From: JADMII01 sp036278595
GTDB taxonomy: Bacteria > Chloroflexota > Dehalococcoidia > DSTF01 > JACRBR01
DNA: 10,286 nucleotides
Reading direction: 5' to 3'
Assembly (NCBI GenBank): GCA_036278595.1
Contig: DASUKS010000166.1
Location: 1-10,286 of the forward strand
Position numbers and translations under genes: made by a program. Positions 1-6,244 of the stretch are shown one piece after another. Every line of letters starts with the position of its first letter. Position 1 is the first letter of the stretch. The notes beneath the pieces were generated by a model that was given only the letters and a program-made list of their open reading frames with translations, made no database searches and had not been told where the DNA came from.

Positions 1-40
1 GGGCATCGGGCGAACGATCACCAGCCGGAGGGATGACCAC

Positions 41-1957
41 ATGGCGAGCACACTGCCGCGCGAGCGGGTGGAGGCGGACGACGAGATGCTGCGGCGCGTG
101 CTGGACGACGCGTTCCTCCCCGCGCTGCTGCCGGCGCTCGCGCACGCCACGGGCGACCTCGGCCTGTTGGAGGCCGACCTGCGCCCGACCATGACCGCGC
201 CCGGCGCGGCGAACGGCGGCATGACGCCGGACCAGACCGAGCGCGCGAAGGCTCTCGCGTTCGACGCGCTGCGGAAGTTCGTCGACGGCGGCTGCGTCCC
301 CGCGCCCTCGTCCGAGGCGACCGTCCGCACGATCACCAACTGGATCACCGGCACCGAGGCCACCGACGAGCAGGTGCGCTTCTTCTACGAGGAGCTGCAG
401 CCGGATGGCATCGACCCGCGCGCGCCGGCATGGCACAAGGACCCGCAGCTCGCCTTCAGCGTCGTGATCGTCGGCGCCGGCATGTCGGGCATCGTCTCCG
501 CCGTGCGGTTGAAGCAGGCCGGCGTGCCGTTCACCATCATCGAGAAGAACGCCGACGTCGGCGGCACCTGGTACGAGAACACGTACCCGGGCGCCCGTGT
601 CGACGTCTCGAACGCCTTCTACAGTTACTCCTTCGCGCAGGACGTCGAGTGGCCGAACCACTTCTCGCCTCAGCAGGTGCTGCTCGACTACTTCCGCGAG
701 GTCGTCGAGCGGTACGGCCTGCGCGAGCACATCCGCTTCGGCACCGAGGTCGTCGAGGCCGACTGGGACGACGACCGCAAGGGCTGGCACATGCGCCTGC
801 GGACGGCCGGCGGCGCCGAGGAGACGATGGACGCGCAGGCTATCATTTGCGCCACAGGCCAGCTCAACCGCCCGAAGATGCCCCAGATCCCCGGGACGGA
901 GTCGTTCGCCGGGCCATCGTTCCACTCGGCACGCTGGGACCACACGGTCGATCTCAAGGGCAAGCGAATCGCCGTCATCGGGACCGGCGCGAGTGCGGTG
1001 CAGTTCGTGCCGGAGATCGCGCCGGACACCGCGCACGTCGACGTCTATCAGCGCACGCCGCCGTGGTTCTTCCCGGTGCCGCACTACCACGATGCCGTGC
1101 CCGAAGGCATGCGCTGGCTCTTCCACAACCTGCCGACGTACGAGCACTGGTACCGCTCGTGGCTCTTCTGGACGACGTCCGACGGCCTCCTGCCGGCGGT
1201 CGAGGTGGACGAGGGCTGGCCGGCGAACACCGAAGCGGTCGGCGAGCGGAACGACGAGCTGCGGAAGTTGCTGTCGATGGTGATCTCGGCGCAGTTCGCG
1301 GACCGCCCCGACCTGCTGCCGAAGGTGCTGCCGAAGTACCCGCCGGGCGCGAAGCGCATCGTGCTGGACAACGGGAGCTGGGCGCAGGCGCTGAAGCGCG
1401 ACAACGTGCGGCTGATCTCGGACGGCATCCGGGAGATCGCGCGCGATGGCGTCGTGACGCCGGACGGCGAACTGCACCCGGCGGACGTGATCATCTACGG
1501 CACCGGCTTCCGCGCGTCGCACTTCATGGCGCCGATGAAGGTCGTTGGCAGCGGCGGCGCGTCGCTCGAGGAGCAGTGGTCGGGCGAGGCGCGCGCCTAC
1601 CTGGGCGTCACCGTCCCGAACATGCCCAACTTCTTCATGCTGTACGGGCCCAACACGAACATCGTCGTCAACGGCAGCATCATCTACTTCTCCGAGTGCG
1701 GCGTGCAGTACATCCTCGGTTGCCTGAAGATGCTGTTCGAGGGCGACCACCGCGCGCTCGAGCCCAGGCGCGACGTGCACGACGCGTACAACGAGCGCAT
1801 CGATGCCGCGAACCGGCAGCGCGCGTGGGGCGCTTCGACGGTGAACAGCTGGTACAAGAACGACAACGGCCGCGTGTCGCAGAACTGGCCGTTCAACCTC
1901 ATCGAGTACTGGCGCTGCACGAAGGAGCCGGACCCCGCGGACTACGACTTCGTCTGA
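41..1957 (+). CDS. Type I Baeyer-Villiger monooxygenase, 4-hydroxyacetophenone monooxygenase-like
   Basis: Predicted cytosolic FAD- and NADPH-dependent monooxygenase that would insert one oxygen atom of O2 next to a ketone carbonyl, giving an ester or lactone. Visible motifs: an FAD Rossmann GxGxxG at residues 145-150 (GAGMSG), a GGTWYENTYPGAR block shortly after it, the Baeyer-Villiger fingerprint FxGxxxHxxxW at F289, G291, H295 and W299, and an NADPH Rossmann GxGxSA at 314-319. About 140 residues precede the FAD domain, and the total of 638 aa fits the 4-hydroxyacetophenone monooxygenase (HAPMO) branch rather than the shorter cyclohexanone monooxygenases. ATG is chosen because GGAGGG lies 8 nt upstream (27-32). 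The true substrate cannot be read from sequence; arylketones, aliphatic ketones or steroids are all possible. The family call is firm, the HAPMO-type call fairly so. Confidence 0.93.
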   Translation: MASTLPRERVEADDEMLRRVLDDAFLPALLPALAHATGDLGLLEADLRPTMTAPGAANGGMTPDQTERAKALAFDALRKFVDGGCVPAPSSEATVRTITNWITGTEATDEQVRFFYEELQPDGIDPRAPAWHKDPQLAFSVVIVGAGMSGIVSAVRLKQAGVPFTIIEKNADVGGTWYENTYPGARVDVSNAFYSYSFAQDVEWPNHFSPQQVLLDYFREVVERYGLREHIRFGTEVVEADWDDDRKGWHMRLRTAGGAEETMDAQAIICATGQLNRPKMPQIPGTESFAGPSFHSARWDHTVDLKGKRIAVIGTGASAVQFVPEIAPDTAHVDVYQRTPPWFFPVPHYHDAVPEGMRWLFHNLPTYEHWYRSWLFWTTSDGLLPAVEVDEGWPANTEAVGERNDELRKLLSMVISAQFADRPDLLPKVLPKYPPGAKRIVLDNGSWAQALKRDNVRLISDGIREIARDGVVTPDGELHPADVIIYGTGFRASHFMAPMKVVGSGGASLEEQWSGEARAYLGVTVPNMPNFFMLYGPNTNIVVNGSIIYFSECGVQYILGCLKMLFEGDHRALEPRRDVHDAYNERIDAANRQRAWGASTVNSWYKNDNGRVSQNWPFNLIEYWRCTKEPDPADYDFV

Positions 1958-2007
1958 CAGGGGCGCGCTTCATCTGTGGCGCTGGATGCTGAGACGATCG
2001 ACCCAGT

Positions 2008-2025
2008 TACCGCGCTGGCGCGGTA
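2008..2025. other. Small inverted repeat downstream of the monooxygenase
   Basis: A perfect 7-bp stem, TACCGCG / CGCGGTA, closes a 4-nt loop CTGG about 50 nt after the monooxygenase stop. No T-run follows on the plus strand, so it is not a standard intrinsic terminator. It may protect the 3' end of the mRNA or end transcription with a protein factor. Confidence 0.4.
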
Positions 2026-2048
2026 GTGCGAAGTCACAACAGCAAACA

Positions 2049-2072
2049 AACGGCCGCCGATGGGCGGCCGTT
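2049..2072 (-). terminator. Rho-independent terminator of the PRC-barrel gene
   Basis: A perfect 10-bp stem, AACGGCCGCC / GGCGGCCGTT, has a 4-nt loop. Read on the minus strand, it starts 23 nt after the PRC-barrel stop codon and is followed by the T-rich TTTGTTTGCTGTTG, which suits intrinsic termination of that gene. On the plus strand the tail is only TTCTGCGTT, so it could be weakly bidirectional and also stop transcription from the monooxygenase side. Confidence 0.7.
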
Positions 2073-2095
2073 CTGCGTTCGTGCGGAGTGCGCGG

Positions 2096-2443
2096 TCAGC
2101 GCACGGCGTGCCCGTTCAGGTGGTAGTGCTGCTGGAGCAGGTCGATCTGCTCCGGCGTCAGGTGGCCGTCGCGGCTCGGCGCCGGCGCGCCGAGGATATC
2201 GCGCCGCTCGTACGGCACCTGGATCCCCGGATAGTGCTTCTCGGCGTCCTGCAGCGGCACCAGGCGCAGGCGCACGCCGAAGAGGTCGGTGCGGATGCCG
2301 GCCCACTCCGCACGCTCGGTGGAGTCATTGAGGTAGACGTCGCGGATGACGCCGATCCTGCGGCCCGCGACGTCGAATATGGGCGTGCCGCGCACCTCGT
2401 GCAGGTTGCCGCCGTCGCGATCGATATGGGCTTCGATAGGCAT
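2096..2443 (-). CDS. PRC-barrel domain protein
   Basis: Small soluble protein of 115 aa. Residues about 16-70 form a PRC-barrel, the fold named after the photosynthetic reaction centre H subunit and shared with the RNA-processing protein RimM. Key stretches are GTPIFDVAGRRIGVIRDVYL (19-38) followed by the strongly typical EWAGIRTDLFG and LVPL. The tail after residue 85 holds a short LTPEQIDLLQQHY helix. The start at 2443 is chosen because AGGGGAGG ends 4 nt upstream on the minus strand and the domain begins soon after; an in-frame extension to 2488 has no support. Stand-alone PRC-barrel proteins like this often respond to stress or help adaptation, but no exact role is known. It is a single gene, divergent from the SnoaL-led run, with its own terminator, and it shares the regulatory region at 2444-2763. 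Confidence 0.85.
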   Translation of the reverse strand: MPIEAHIDRDGGNLHEVRGTPIFDVAGRRIGVIRDVYLNDSTERAEWAGIRTDLFGVRLRLVPLQDAEKHYPGIQVPYERRDILGAPAPSRDGHLTPEQIDLLQQHYHLNGHAVR

Positions 2444-2487
2444 GAGACCTCCCCTCGGTCTGGCAGTGACCGATCGTTGTGCCAGCA

Positions 2488-2516
2488 CTGTGGAAAATAC
2501 TCCGAACGGCTGTCAA
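2488..2516 (-). promoter_or_regulatory. Candidate promoter of the PRC-barrel gene
   Basis: On the minus strand a perfect TTGACA (2516-2511) lies about 70 nt upstream of the PRC-barrel ATG. The best -10 at acceptable spacing (18 bp) is CACAGT, only 3 of 6 to consensus. The -35 is good but the pair is weak, so this is tentative. Confidence 0.25.
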
Positions 2517-2574
2517 GAGAAGAGGCGGTGATGGCATGCAACTTGCCCGCGTCAGTACTACCCTCGGTGCTAAC

Positions 2575-2590
2575 TGTGACGCCTATCACG
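2575..2590. promoter_or_regulatory. CRP-type operator, site 1
   Basis: TGTGA-CGCCTA-TCACG, one mismatch from the CRP/GlxR family consensus TGTGA-N6-TCACA. It is the leftmost of three such sites in the divergent PRC-barrel/SnoaL intergenic region, centred at 2582.5. Confidence 0.65.
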
Positions 2591-2595
2591 AGCAA

Positions 2596-2611
2596 TGTGA
2601 TGTTCTTCACG
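2596..2611. promoter_or_regulatory. CRP-type operator, site 2
   Basis: TGTGA-TGTTCT-TCACG, one mismatch from the CRP-type consensus. Its centre (2603.5) is 21 bp from site 1, two turns of the helix, so dimers on both sites would face the same side of the DNA. Confidence 0.65.
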
Positions 2612-2617
2612 CTGACG

Positions 2618-2633
2618 TGTGACGCAGTTCACA
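2618..2633. promoter_or_regulatory. CRP-type operator, site 3 (perfect consensus)
   Basis: TGTGA-CGCAGT-TCACA matches the CRP/GlxR consensus at all ten defined bases. Its centre (2625.5) is 22 bp from site 2. Relative to the candidate rightward start near 2727 it lies at about -101, within the range of upstream class I activation or of repression by looping. It is roughly equally far from the candidate leftward promoter. Confidence 0.72.
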
Positions 2634-2686
2634 ACTTGGGTAGCCCGTCATGCGCACATCGCGTCGCTCGTCGGCGGCGCGATCCG

Positions 2687-2708
2687 GCGCGTTGTGCGCA
2701 CGACGCGC
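2687..2708. promoter_or_regulatory. 22-bp palindrome, likely repressor operator
   Basis: GCGCGTTGTGC is followed directly by GCACGACGCGC. The 11-nt arms are reverse complements at 10 positions, the only mismatch being the 2693/2702 pair. The palindrome covers the candidate -35 and much of the spacer of the rightward promoter, a usual position for a dimeric repressor such as a TetR- or GntR-type protein. No regulator gene is present nearby, so the cognate protein is unknown. GC-rich palindromes occur by chance more often in such genomes, but not often at this length. Confidence 0.5.
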
Positions 2709-2720
2709 GGCGTGTAGATT
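2692..2720 (+). promoter_or_regulatory. Candidate promoter of the SnoaL-led run
   Basis: A -35-like TTGTGC (2692-2697), a 17-bp spacer and a -10 TAGATT (2715-2720, with TG directly before it, 4 of 6 to consensus) predict a start near 2727 and a 5' UTR of about 37 nt before the ATG at 2764. The hexamers are only moderately good, but the spacing and location are right. Confidence 0.4.
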
Positions 2721-2763
2721 CGCGCTGTTCGGCTGTTCGCTGCGGCCACGAAAGGAGTCGATC

Positions 2764-3159
2764 ATGGCGACGAAGACGACGGCGCAGAGCCCCCTCGACC
2801 TGCACGCGCTCTGGGGCGAACGGTTCAACGCGGGTGACATCGAAGGTTTGATGAGCCTGTACGAGCCCGGCGCGGTCCTGCGCGTCCCCGGCGGGCCGAC
2901 GGCAACCGGCGCCGACGAGATCCGCGGCTCGCTGCAGGGATTCCTCACGATGAACCCGACGTTGGAGTTTCTGTCGACGGACTACCTGCACAGCGGCGAC
3001 ATCGCGATCATCTTCAGCCGCTGGACGCTGAAGGCGACCGACCCGGGCGGGGCGCCGATCGACCAGAGCGGCACGACGTCCGACGTTGCGCGACGCCAGG
3101 CGGACGGTTCGTGGCTGTACGTCATCGATGTTCCGGACGGTGGGCGCGCCGATGCGTAA
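2764..3159 (+). CDS. SnoaL-like / SgcJ-type NTF2-fold protein
   Basis: A 131-aa protein of the NTF2-like superfamily (SnoaL, DUF4440, SgcJ/EcaC group), a small cone-shaped alpha+beta barrel whose pocket can bind or isomerise small hydrophobic molecules. The N-terminal helix pattern LWGERFNAGDIEGLMSLYEP (16-35) is the family hallmark, followed by a beta sheet with FSRWTLKATD and a final strand WLYVIDVPD. Length is usual for a single domain. The ATG is set by AAAGGAG at 2751-2757, 6 nt upstream; no reason exists to use the more upstream in-frame codons. It is the first gene of a plus-strand run behind the three CRP-type sites and the palindrome. Many family members have no known reaction, and no catalytic residue can be assigned here. 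Confidence 0.87.
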   Translation: MATKTTAQSPLDLHALWGERFNAGDIEGLMSLYEPGAVLRVPGGPTATGADEIRGSLQGFLTMNPTLEFLSTDYLHSGDIAIIFSRWTLKATDPGGAPIDQSGTTSDVARRQADGSWLYVIDVPDGGRADA

Positions 3160-3180
3160 CGGTCGCCGTGCGTTCCGGCG

Positions 3181-3966
3181 TTGAGTAACGAACAGGTCCG
3201 CCCGGCGGATGCGCATGGCGTCGAGGCGAAGTGGGGCAAGGTCGAGGGCAGCCCCGACGAGCGCTACTTCCTCGCCGGACCGCGGCGGCGTGACATCGAG
3301 TTGTTCGAGGCGGGGAAGATCTTCCTCGAGATCCTCCGGGGCTATCGCAAGCTGCACTTTGTCGGGCCGTGTGTGACGGTCTTCGGTTCCGCGCGCTTCC
3401 CCGAAGGGCATGAGTACTACGACCTGGCGCGGCGCATCGGCTCGGCGATCGCGGACGCCGGCTTCACGGTGATGACCGGCGGCGGGCCGGGGATCATGGA
3501 GGCGGCGAACCGCGGCGCGAAGGACGTGCAGGGCCGCAGCGTCGGCTGCAACATCGAGCTGCCGAAGGAGCAGGCGCCGAACCCGTACCTCGACGTATGG
3601 GTCACCTTCAAGCACTTCTACGTGCGCAAGGTGATGCTCGTGAAGTACTCGTACGCGTTCGTGGCGATGCCGGGCGGCTTCGGTACGCTCGACGAGATCT
3701 TCGAGACGGTGACGCTGATCCAGACGGGCAAGATCCGCGACTTCCCGGTCGTCCTCTTCGGCGCGCACTACTGGTCGCCGCTCATCGAGTTCATCCGCGG
3801 TACGCTAATCCCGGCGAAGACGATCGATGCGAAGGACCTCGACCGCGTGCTCGTCACGGACTCAATCGATCAGGCGGTCGACCACATCCGCGGCGTCGCG
3901 CTCGGCGAGTTTGGCCTGCGCTACGTCCCGCAGCCGATGCGGCGGCGCTGGTGGCTGGGGGAGTGA
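3181..3966 (+). CDS. LOG-family Rossmann-fold protein (nucleoside 5'-monophosphate phosphoribohydrolase type)
   Basis: The LOG family (TIGR00730) cleaves the N-glycosidic bond of nucleoside 5'-monophosphates. Members free cytokinin bases or take part in nucleotide turnover. This 261-aa protein has GGGPGIME at residues 100-107, an R149-K150 pair matching the substrate arginine region, and the diagnostic PGGFGTLDE at 164-172 ending in the expected catalytic glutamate. About 60 residues precede the Rossmann core, as in the longer bacterial members. The start is TTG at 3181, the only usable codon between the in-frame TAA of the upstream gene and the conserved region. No Shine-Dalgarno is visible, so coupling to the SnoaL-like gene, which ends 21 nt earlier in the same frame, is likely. 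Without biochemical data, cytokinin activation cannot be separated from general nucleotide hydrolysis. Confidence 0.92.
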   Translation: MSNEQVRPADAHGVEAKWGKVEGSPDERYFLAGPRRRDIELFEAGKIFLEILRGYRKLHFVGPCVTVFGSARFPEGHEYYDLARRIGSAIADAGFTVMTGGGPGIMEAANRGAKDVQGRSVGCNIELPKEQAPNPYLDVWVTFKHFYVRKVMLVKYSYAFVAMPGGFGTLDEIFETVTLIQTGKIRDFPVVLFGAHYWSPLIEFIRGTLIPAKTIDAKDLDRVLVTDSIDQAVDHIRGVALGEFGLRYVPQPMRRRWWLGE

Positions 3967-4036
3967 TCATTCGTTGGCACCGTCTGCGAGTTGCGCGCAT
4001 CGGGCTGAGCGGACGTGCTTTGCGTTGGTATGCGAA

Positions 4037-4064
4037 GTTGCAGGTTGGATGTTGGAAGTGGGAG
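4037..4064 (+). repeat. Four-unit heptanucleotide tandem repeat
   Basis: Four units in strict 7-bp register fill the gap before the methyltransferase: GTTGCAG, GTTGGAT, GTTGGAA and GTGGGAG. The last unit contains the GGGAG that acts as Shine-Dalgarno for the GTG at 4072. It resembles the degenerate short tandem heptamers known from cyanobacterial and some other bacterial intergenic regions. Confidence 0.6.
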
Positions 4065-4071
4065 ATCGCGC

Positions 4072-4785
4072 GTGACGGCCAGTGACGCTGATGCGGCGCA
4101 GAACAACATCACCGCGTTCTGGGATACGGTCGCGTCCGGGTACGAAGCGCACCCCGGGAATGTGCCGGAGCGCGACAGCGCGGAGTACGCCGCCTGGGTC
4201 GATGCGGTACGGGAGCTGCTGCCCCCACCGCGAGCGGCCGTGCTCGATATCGCGACGGGGACGGGGTTTATCGCGCTGATCGCTGCCAGCCTCGGCCATC
4301 GTGTGACGGGCCTCGACGCATCGACCGGGATGCTCGCGGAGGCACGAGACGAGGCCCAGCGCCGTGAGCTTGATGTCACGTTCGTCGAGGGCGACGCCGT
4401 CGAGCCCGCGTTCCCGGCGGCCAGCTTCGATTCGATTATTTCGCGGCACTTCATCTGGACGCTTCGCGAGCCGGAGCGCGCGTTGGGCGCATGGCTGGGA
4501 TTGCTCCGGCCGGGTGGCCGCGCGGTCGCAGTCGACAGCTTTTGGTGGGCGGGCGAGCCCGATGAGGAACCCGCCGAGGAGGGCCTGTTCGAGCGCCACT
4601 ATACGAAGGACACCCGCGCGGCGCTGCCCGGCATGCGGGCATCGAGTGTTGAGGATGTCGTGGCGATGTTCGAGCGCGGAGGGTTTCAGGACGTGCGCGC
4701 GGGCGACCTGGCGCGGGTGTTTGCGCTGGCTAAGGATCCGCCGGGAGGCAAGCCGTGGTACACGATCACGGCGTACCGGCGGTGA
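4072..4785 (+). CDS. Class I SAM-dependent methyltransferase
   Basis: A 237-aa Rossmann-fold methyltransferase of the small-molecule type (Methyltransf_11/25-like), using S-adenosylmethionine. Motif I is VLDIATGTG at residues 57-65, followed by the acidic post-I loop of GLDASTGML, which binds the SAM ribose, then the FDSIISRHFIWTL and LLRPGGRAV blocks typical of motifs II and III. An N-terminal FWDTVASGYEAHP segment is usual for the family. The GTG at 4072 is preferred because GGGAG ends 7 nt upstream and the family N-terminus fits; a GTG at 4015 would add 19 residues lying in the intergenic repeat. The gene sits between the LOG-family and metallophosphoesterase genes. The acceptor cannot be predicted; quinones, lipids and small metabolites are all possible. 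Confidence 0.88.
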   Translation: MTASDADAAQNNITAFWDTVASGYEAHPGNVPERDSAEYAAWVDAVRELLPPPRAAVLDIATGTGFIALIAASLGHRVTGLDASTGMLAEARDEAQRRELDVTFVEGDAVEPAFPAASFDSIISRHFIWTLREPERALGAWLGLLRPGGRAVAVDSFWWAGEPDEEPAEEGLFERHYTKDTRAALPGMRASSVEDVVAMFERGGFQDVRAGDLARVFALAKDPPGGKPWYTITAYRR

Positions 4786-4823
4786 TGGTAGTGCGCACGA
4801 GCAAGGCCAGGCGACTTGGGTGA
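4785..4823 (+). other. Possible 12-codon bridging mini-ORF
   Basis: An ATG overlaps the methyltransferase stop as TGATG. It opens a frame of 12 codons that ends in TGA at 4821-4823, one base before the metallophosphoesterase ATG (TGAGATG). It could carry terminating ribosomes across the gap, which would explain why the next gene lacks a good Shine-Dalgarno. The peptide itself is probably meaningless, and chance is a real alternative. Confidence 0.25.
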
Positions 4824-4824
4824 G

Positions 4825-5523
4825 ATGATCGGGGAACTAACGGCAGCGCACAGCTCTGACCTGCACATCGGGCGCGATGGCGGCGACCGCGGCATCGGCG
4901 GCCTGCGACGCGTGGTGGAGGCGGCGTCCGAGGCGCAGGTGCACGTGCTGCTGTTGGCCGGCGACATCTTCGACCACAGCAAGCTGTCCGACGAGTTGTT
5001 GCGCGACGTCGCGGCGATCCTCGACGGCGCGATGTTCCAGACGGTGATCCTGCCCGGGAACCACGACCCGCTGATCGCCGGCTCGCCGTACCATCGGCTC
5101 CCCGCGCTCGAGCGCGTGCGCGTGCTCGGGCTGCCGGACGCGTCTGTGGCCTTCGACGACCTCGGCCTGGAGGTGCTCGGCGAGCCGCACGAGACCTACG
5201 ACGACAAGCACCCGCTCCCCGCGCCGCGCGAGGCCACCGGCCGGCGCCGCATCGTCATGGCGCACGGTCACTACGTCTCCGGCCCGCACGACCTGCACCG
5301 CGCGTGGCTGATCCGCGACGAGGACATCGCGGCGCTGGAAGCAGACTACGTCGCGCTCGGGCACTGGGACCGCCGCGAGCGCGTCGGCCGGGCGCCGCAC
5401 TTCGCCCACTACTCCGGCTCGCCGGACCTCGCGCGATCGATCAACATCGCGCGCTTCGCGAACGGCAGCGGCGCGACCGTCGTAGCCCGCAGCCTCGAGG
5501 ACGGGAAGGAGACGGCGGCCTGA
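4825..5523 (+). CDS. Mre11/SbcD-like calcineurin-type metallophosphoesterase
   Basis: A 232-aa dimetal phosphoesterase resembling the nuclease domain of the DNA-repair exonucleases SbcD and Mre11, which is shortened because no capping or SbcC-binding domain follows. Family motifs appear in order: SDLHIG (D12, H14), GDIFDH (46-51), GNHD (78-81) and MAHGHY (H147, H149). The last motif, usually GHxH, reads GHWD at 179-182, so the final histidine ligand is replaced by aspartate; this could keep metal binding but alter activity. The ATG at 4825 is chosen because the first strand then starts normally; a TTG at 4816 in frame would add three residues. Neither has a strong Shine-Dalgarno. The stop overlaps the next start as TGATG. 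No SbcC-like ATPase gene lies beside it, so action on DNA is unproven. Confidence 0.87.
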   Translation: MIGELTAAHSSDLHIGRDGGDRGIGGLRRVVEAASEAQVHVLLLAGDIFDHSKLSDELLRDVAAILDGAMFQTVILPGNHDPLIAGSPYHRLPALERVRVLGLPDASVAFDDLGLEVLGEPHETYDDKHPLPAPREATGRRRIVMAHGHYVSGPHDLHRAWLIRDEDIAALEADYVALGHWDRRERVGRAPHFAHYSGSPDLARSINIARFANGSGATVVARSLEDGKETAA

Positions 5524-6206
5524 TGCGCCTCGCGAAGGATCACATCGACGTCGGGCTCTTCACGAACGCCGCGCCCGCCATGCTCCAGTTCTGGCAGCAG
5601 CGCATCGGCCTGAAGTTCGAAGAGACGCTCCCGCTCGGCGGCGGCGTGCGTCAGCACCGCCACGCGATGAACGGCTCGGTGCTGAAGATCAACGATGCCC
5701 GCGACCCGCTCGCGGACGACGGCCTCGCCGGCTATCGCGAGATCATCATCGCGCGCGACGGCATCACCGCGCCGGAGACGCTCGAAGATCCGGACGGCAA
5801 CCGCGTGACGCTCGTGCCGCGCGGGCACGATGGCATCGAGGGCATCGCCGTCCGCCTGGTGGTACGGGATCCCGCCGCCTTCGATCGCTTCTACGGCGAC
5901 GCGATGCAGTTCGAGCGCGCCGGCGAGCACGCCTACCGCTGCGGCGACTCGCTGCTCCTCGTCGAGCAGGACGCCTCCGCGCAGCAGGTCGGCCGCATGC
6001 AGGCGCGCGGCCTGCGCTACATCACCGTGCAGGTGTGGGACGTCGATGCCGAGCACGCGGGCATCGCCGCGCGCGGCGGCACGGAGGGCCGCGCGCCGCT
6101 CACGCTCGGCTCGACCGCGCGGATCTCATTCGTCCGCGACCCCGACGGCAACTGGATCGAAATCTCGCAGCGCGCGTCGCTCACCGGAGAGTTGCCGGCC
6201 GGCTGA
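5523..6206 (+). CDS. Two-domain VOC (glyoxalase/bleomycin resistance/dioxygenase fold) protein
   Basis: A 227-aa protein made of two vicinal-oxygen-chelate modules, about residues 1-103 and 104-220. The first starts with HIDVGLFT (H7 a possible metal ligand) and ends in DPDGNRVTLV (89-98), where the usual glutamate is missing. The second begins with IAVRLVVRD, arginine replacing the usual histidine, and ends in DPDGNWIEI with the expected E213. A complete site could form from H7 of one module and E213 of the other, as in fused extradiol-dioxygenase-like proteins, but the reaction is unknown. ATG at 5523 overlaps the preceding TGA by one base, and AAGGAG lies 11 nt upstream, indicating translational coupling with the metallophosphoesterase. 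It is the last gene of the plus-strand run and faces the convergent LLM gene. Confidence 0.87.
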   Translation: MRLAKDHIDVGLFTNAAPAMLQFWQQRIGLKFEETLPLGGGVRQHRHAMNGSVLKINDARDPLADDGLAGYREIIIARDGITAPETLEDPDGNRVTLVPRGHDGIEGIAVRLVVRDPAAFDRFYGDAMQFERAGEHAYRCGDSLLLVEQDASAQQVGRMQARGLRYITVQVWDVDAEHAGIAARGGTEGRAPLTLGSTARISFVRDPDGNWIEISQRASLTGELPAG

Positions 6207-6244
6207 CCCGGGCCTAGGTGACATGAGGTCGGGGGAAGAGCAAC

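Noticed and set aside
1996..2025. Resemblance of GATCGACC...TACCG after the monooxygenase to the 20-bp repeat
   Set aside because: Only two short blocks match with a gap between them, too little to call a third copy.
2034..2331. Small overlapping frames on both strands around the terminator and PRC-barrel 3' end
   Set aside because: Low-complexity Arg/Ala-rich translations that run through a hairpin terminator; not credible genes.
2629..3768. Long open frame on the minus strand (379 codons) opposite the SnoaL-like and LOG genes
   Set aside because: It is an Arg/Asp/Val-rich antisense shadow caused by high GC; the plus-strand proteins there have clear family motifs and ribosome-site support for the first gene.
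4037..4064. Heptamer array considered as CRISPR-like
   Set aside because: Units are 7 bp with no spacers and no cas genes lie nearby; this is a simple tandem repeat.
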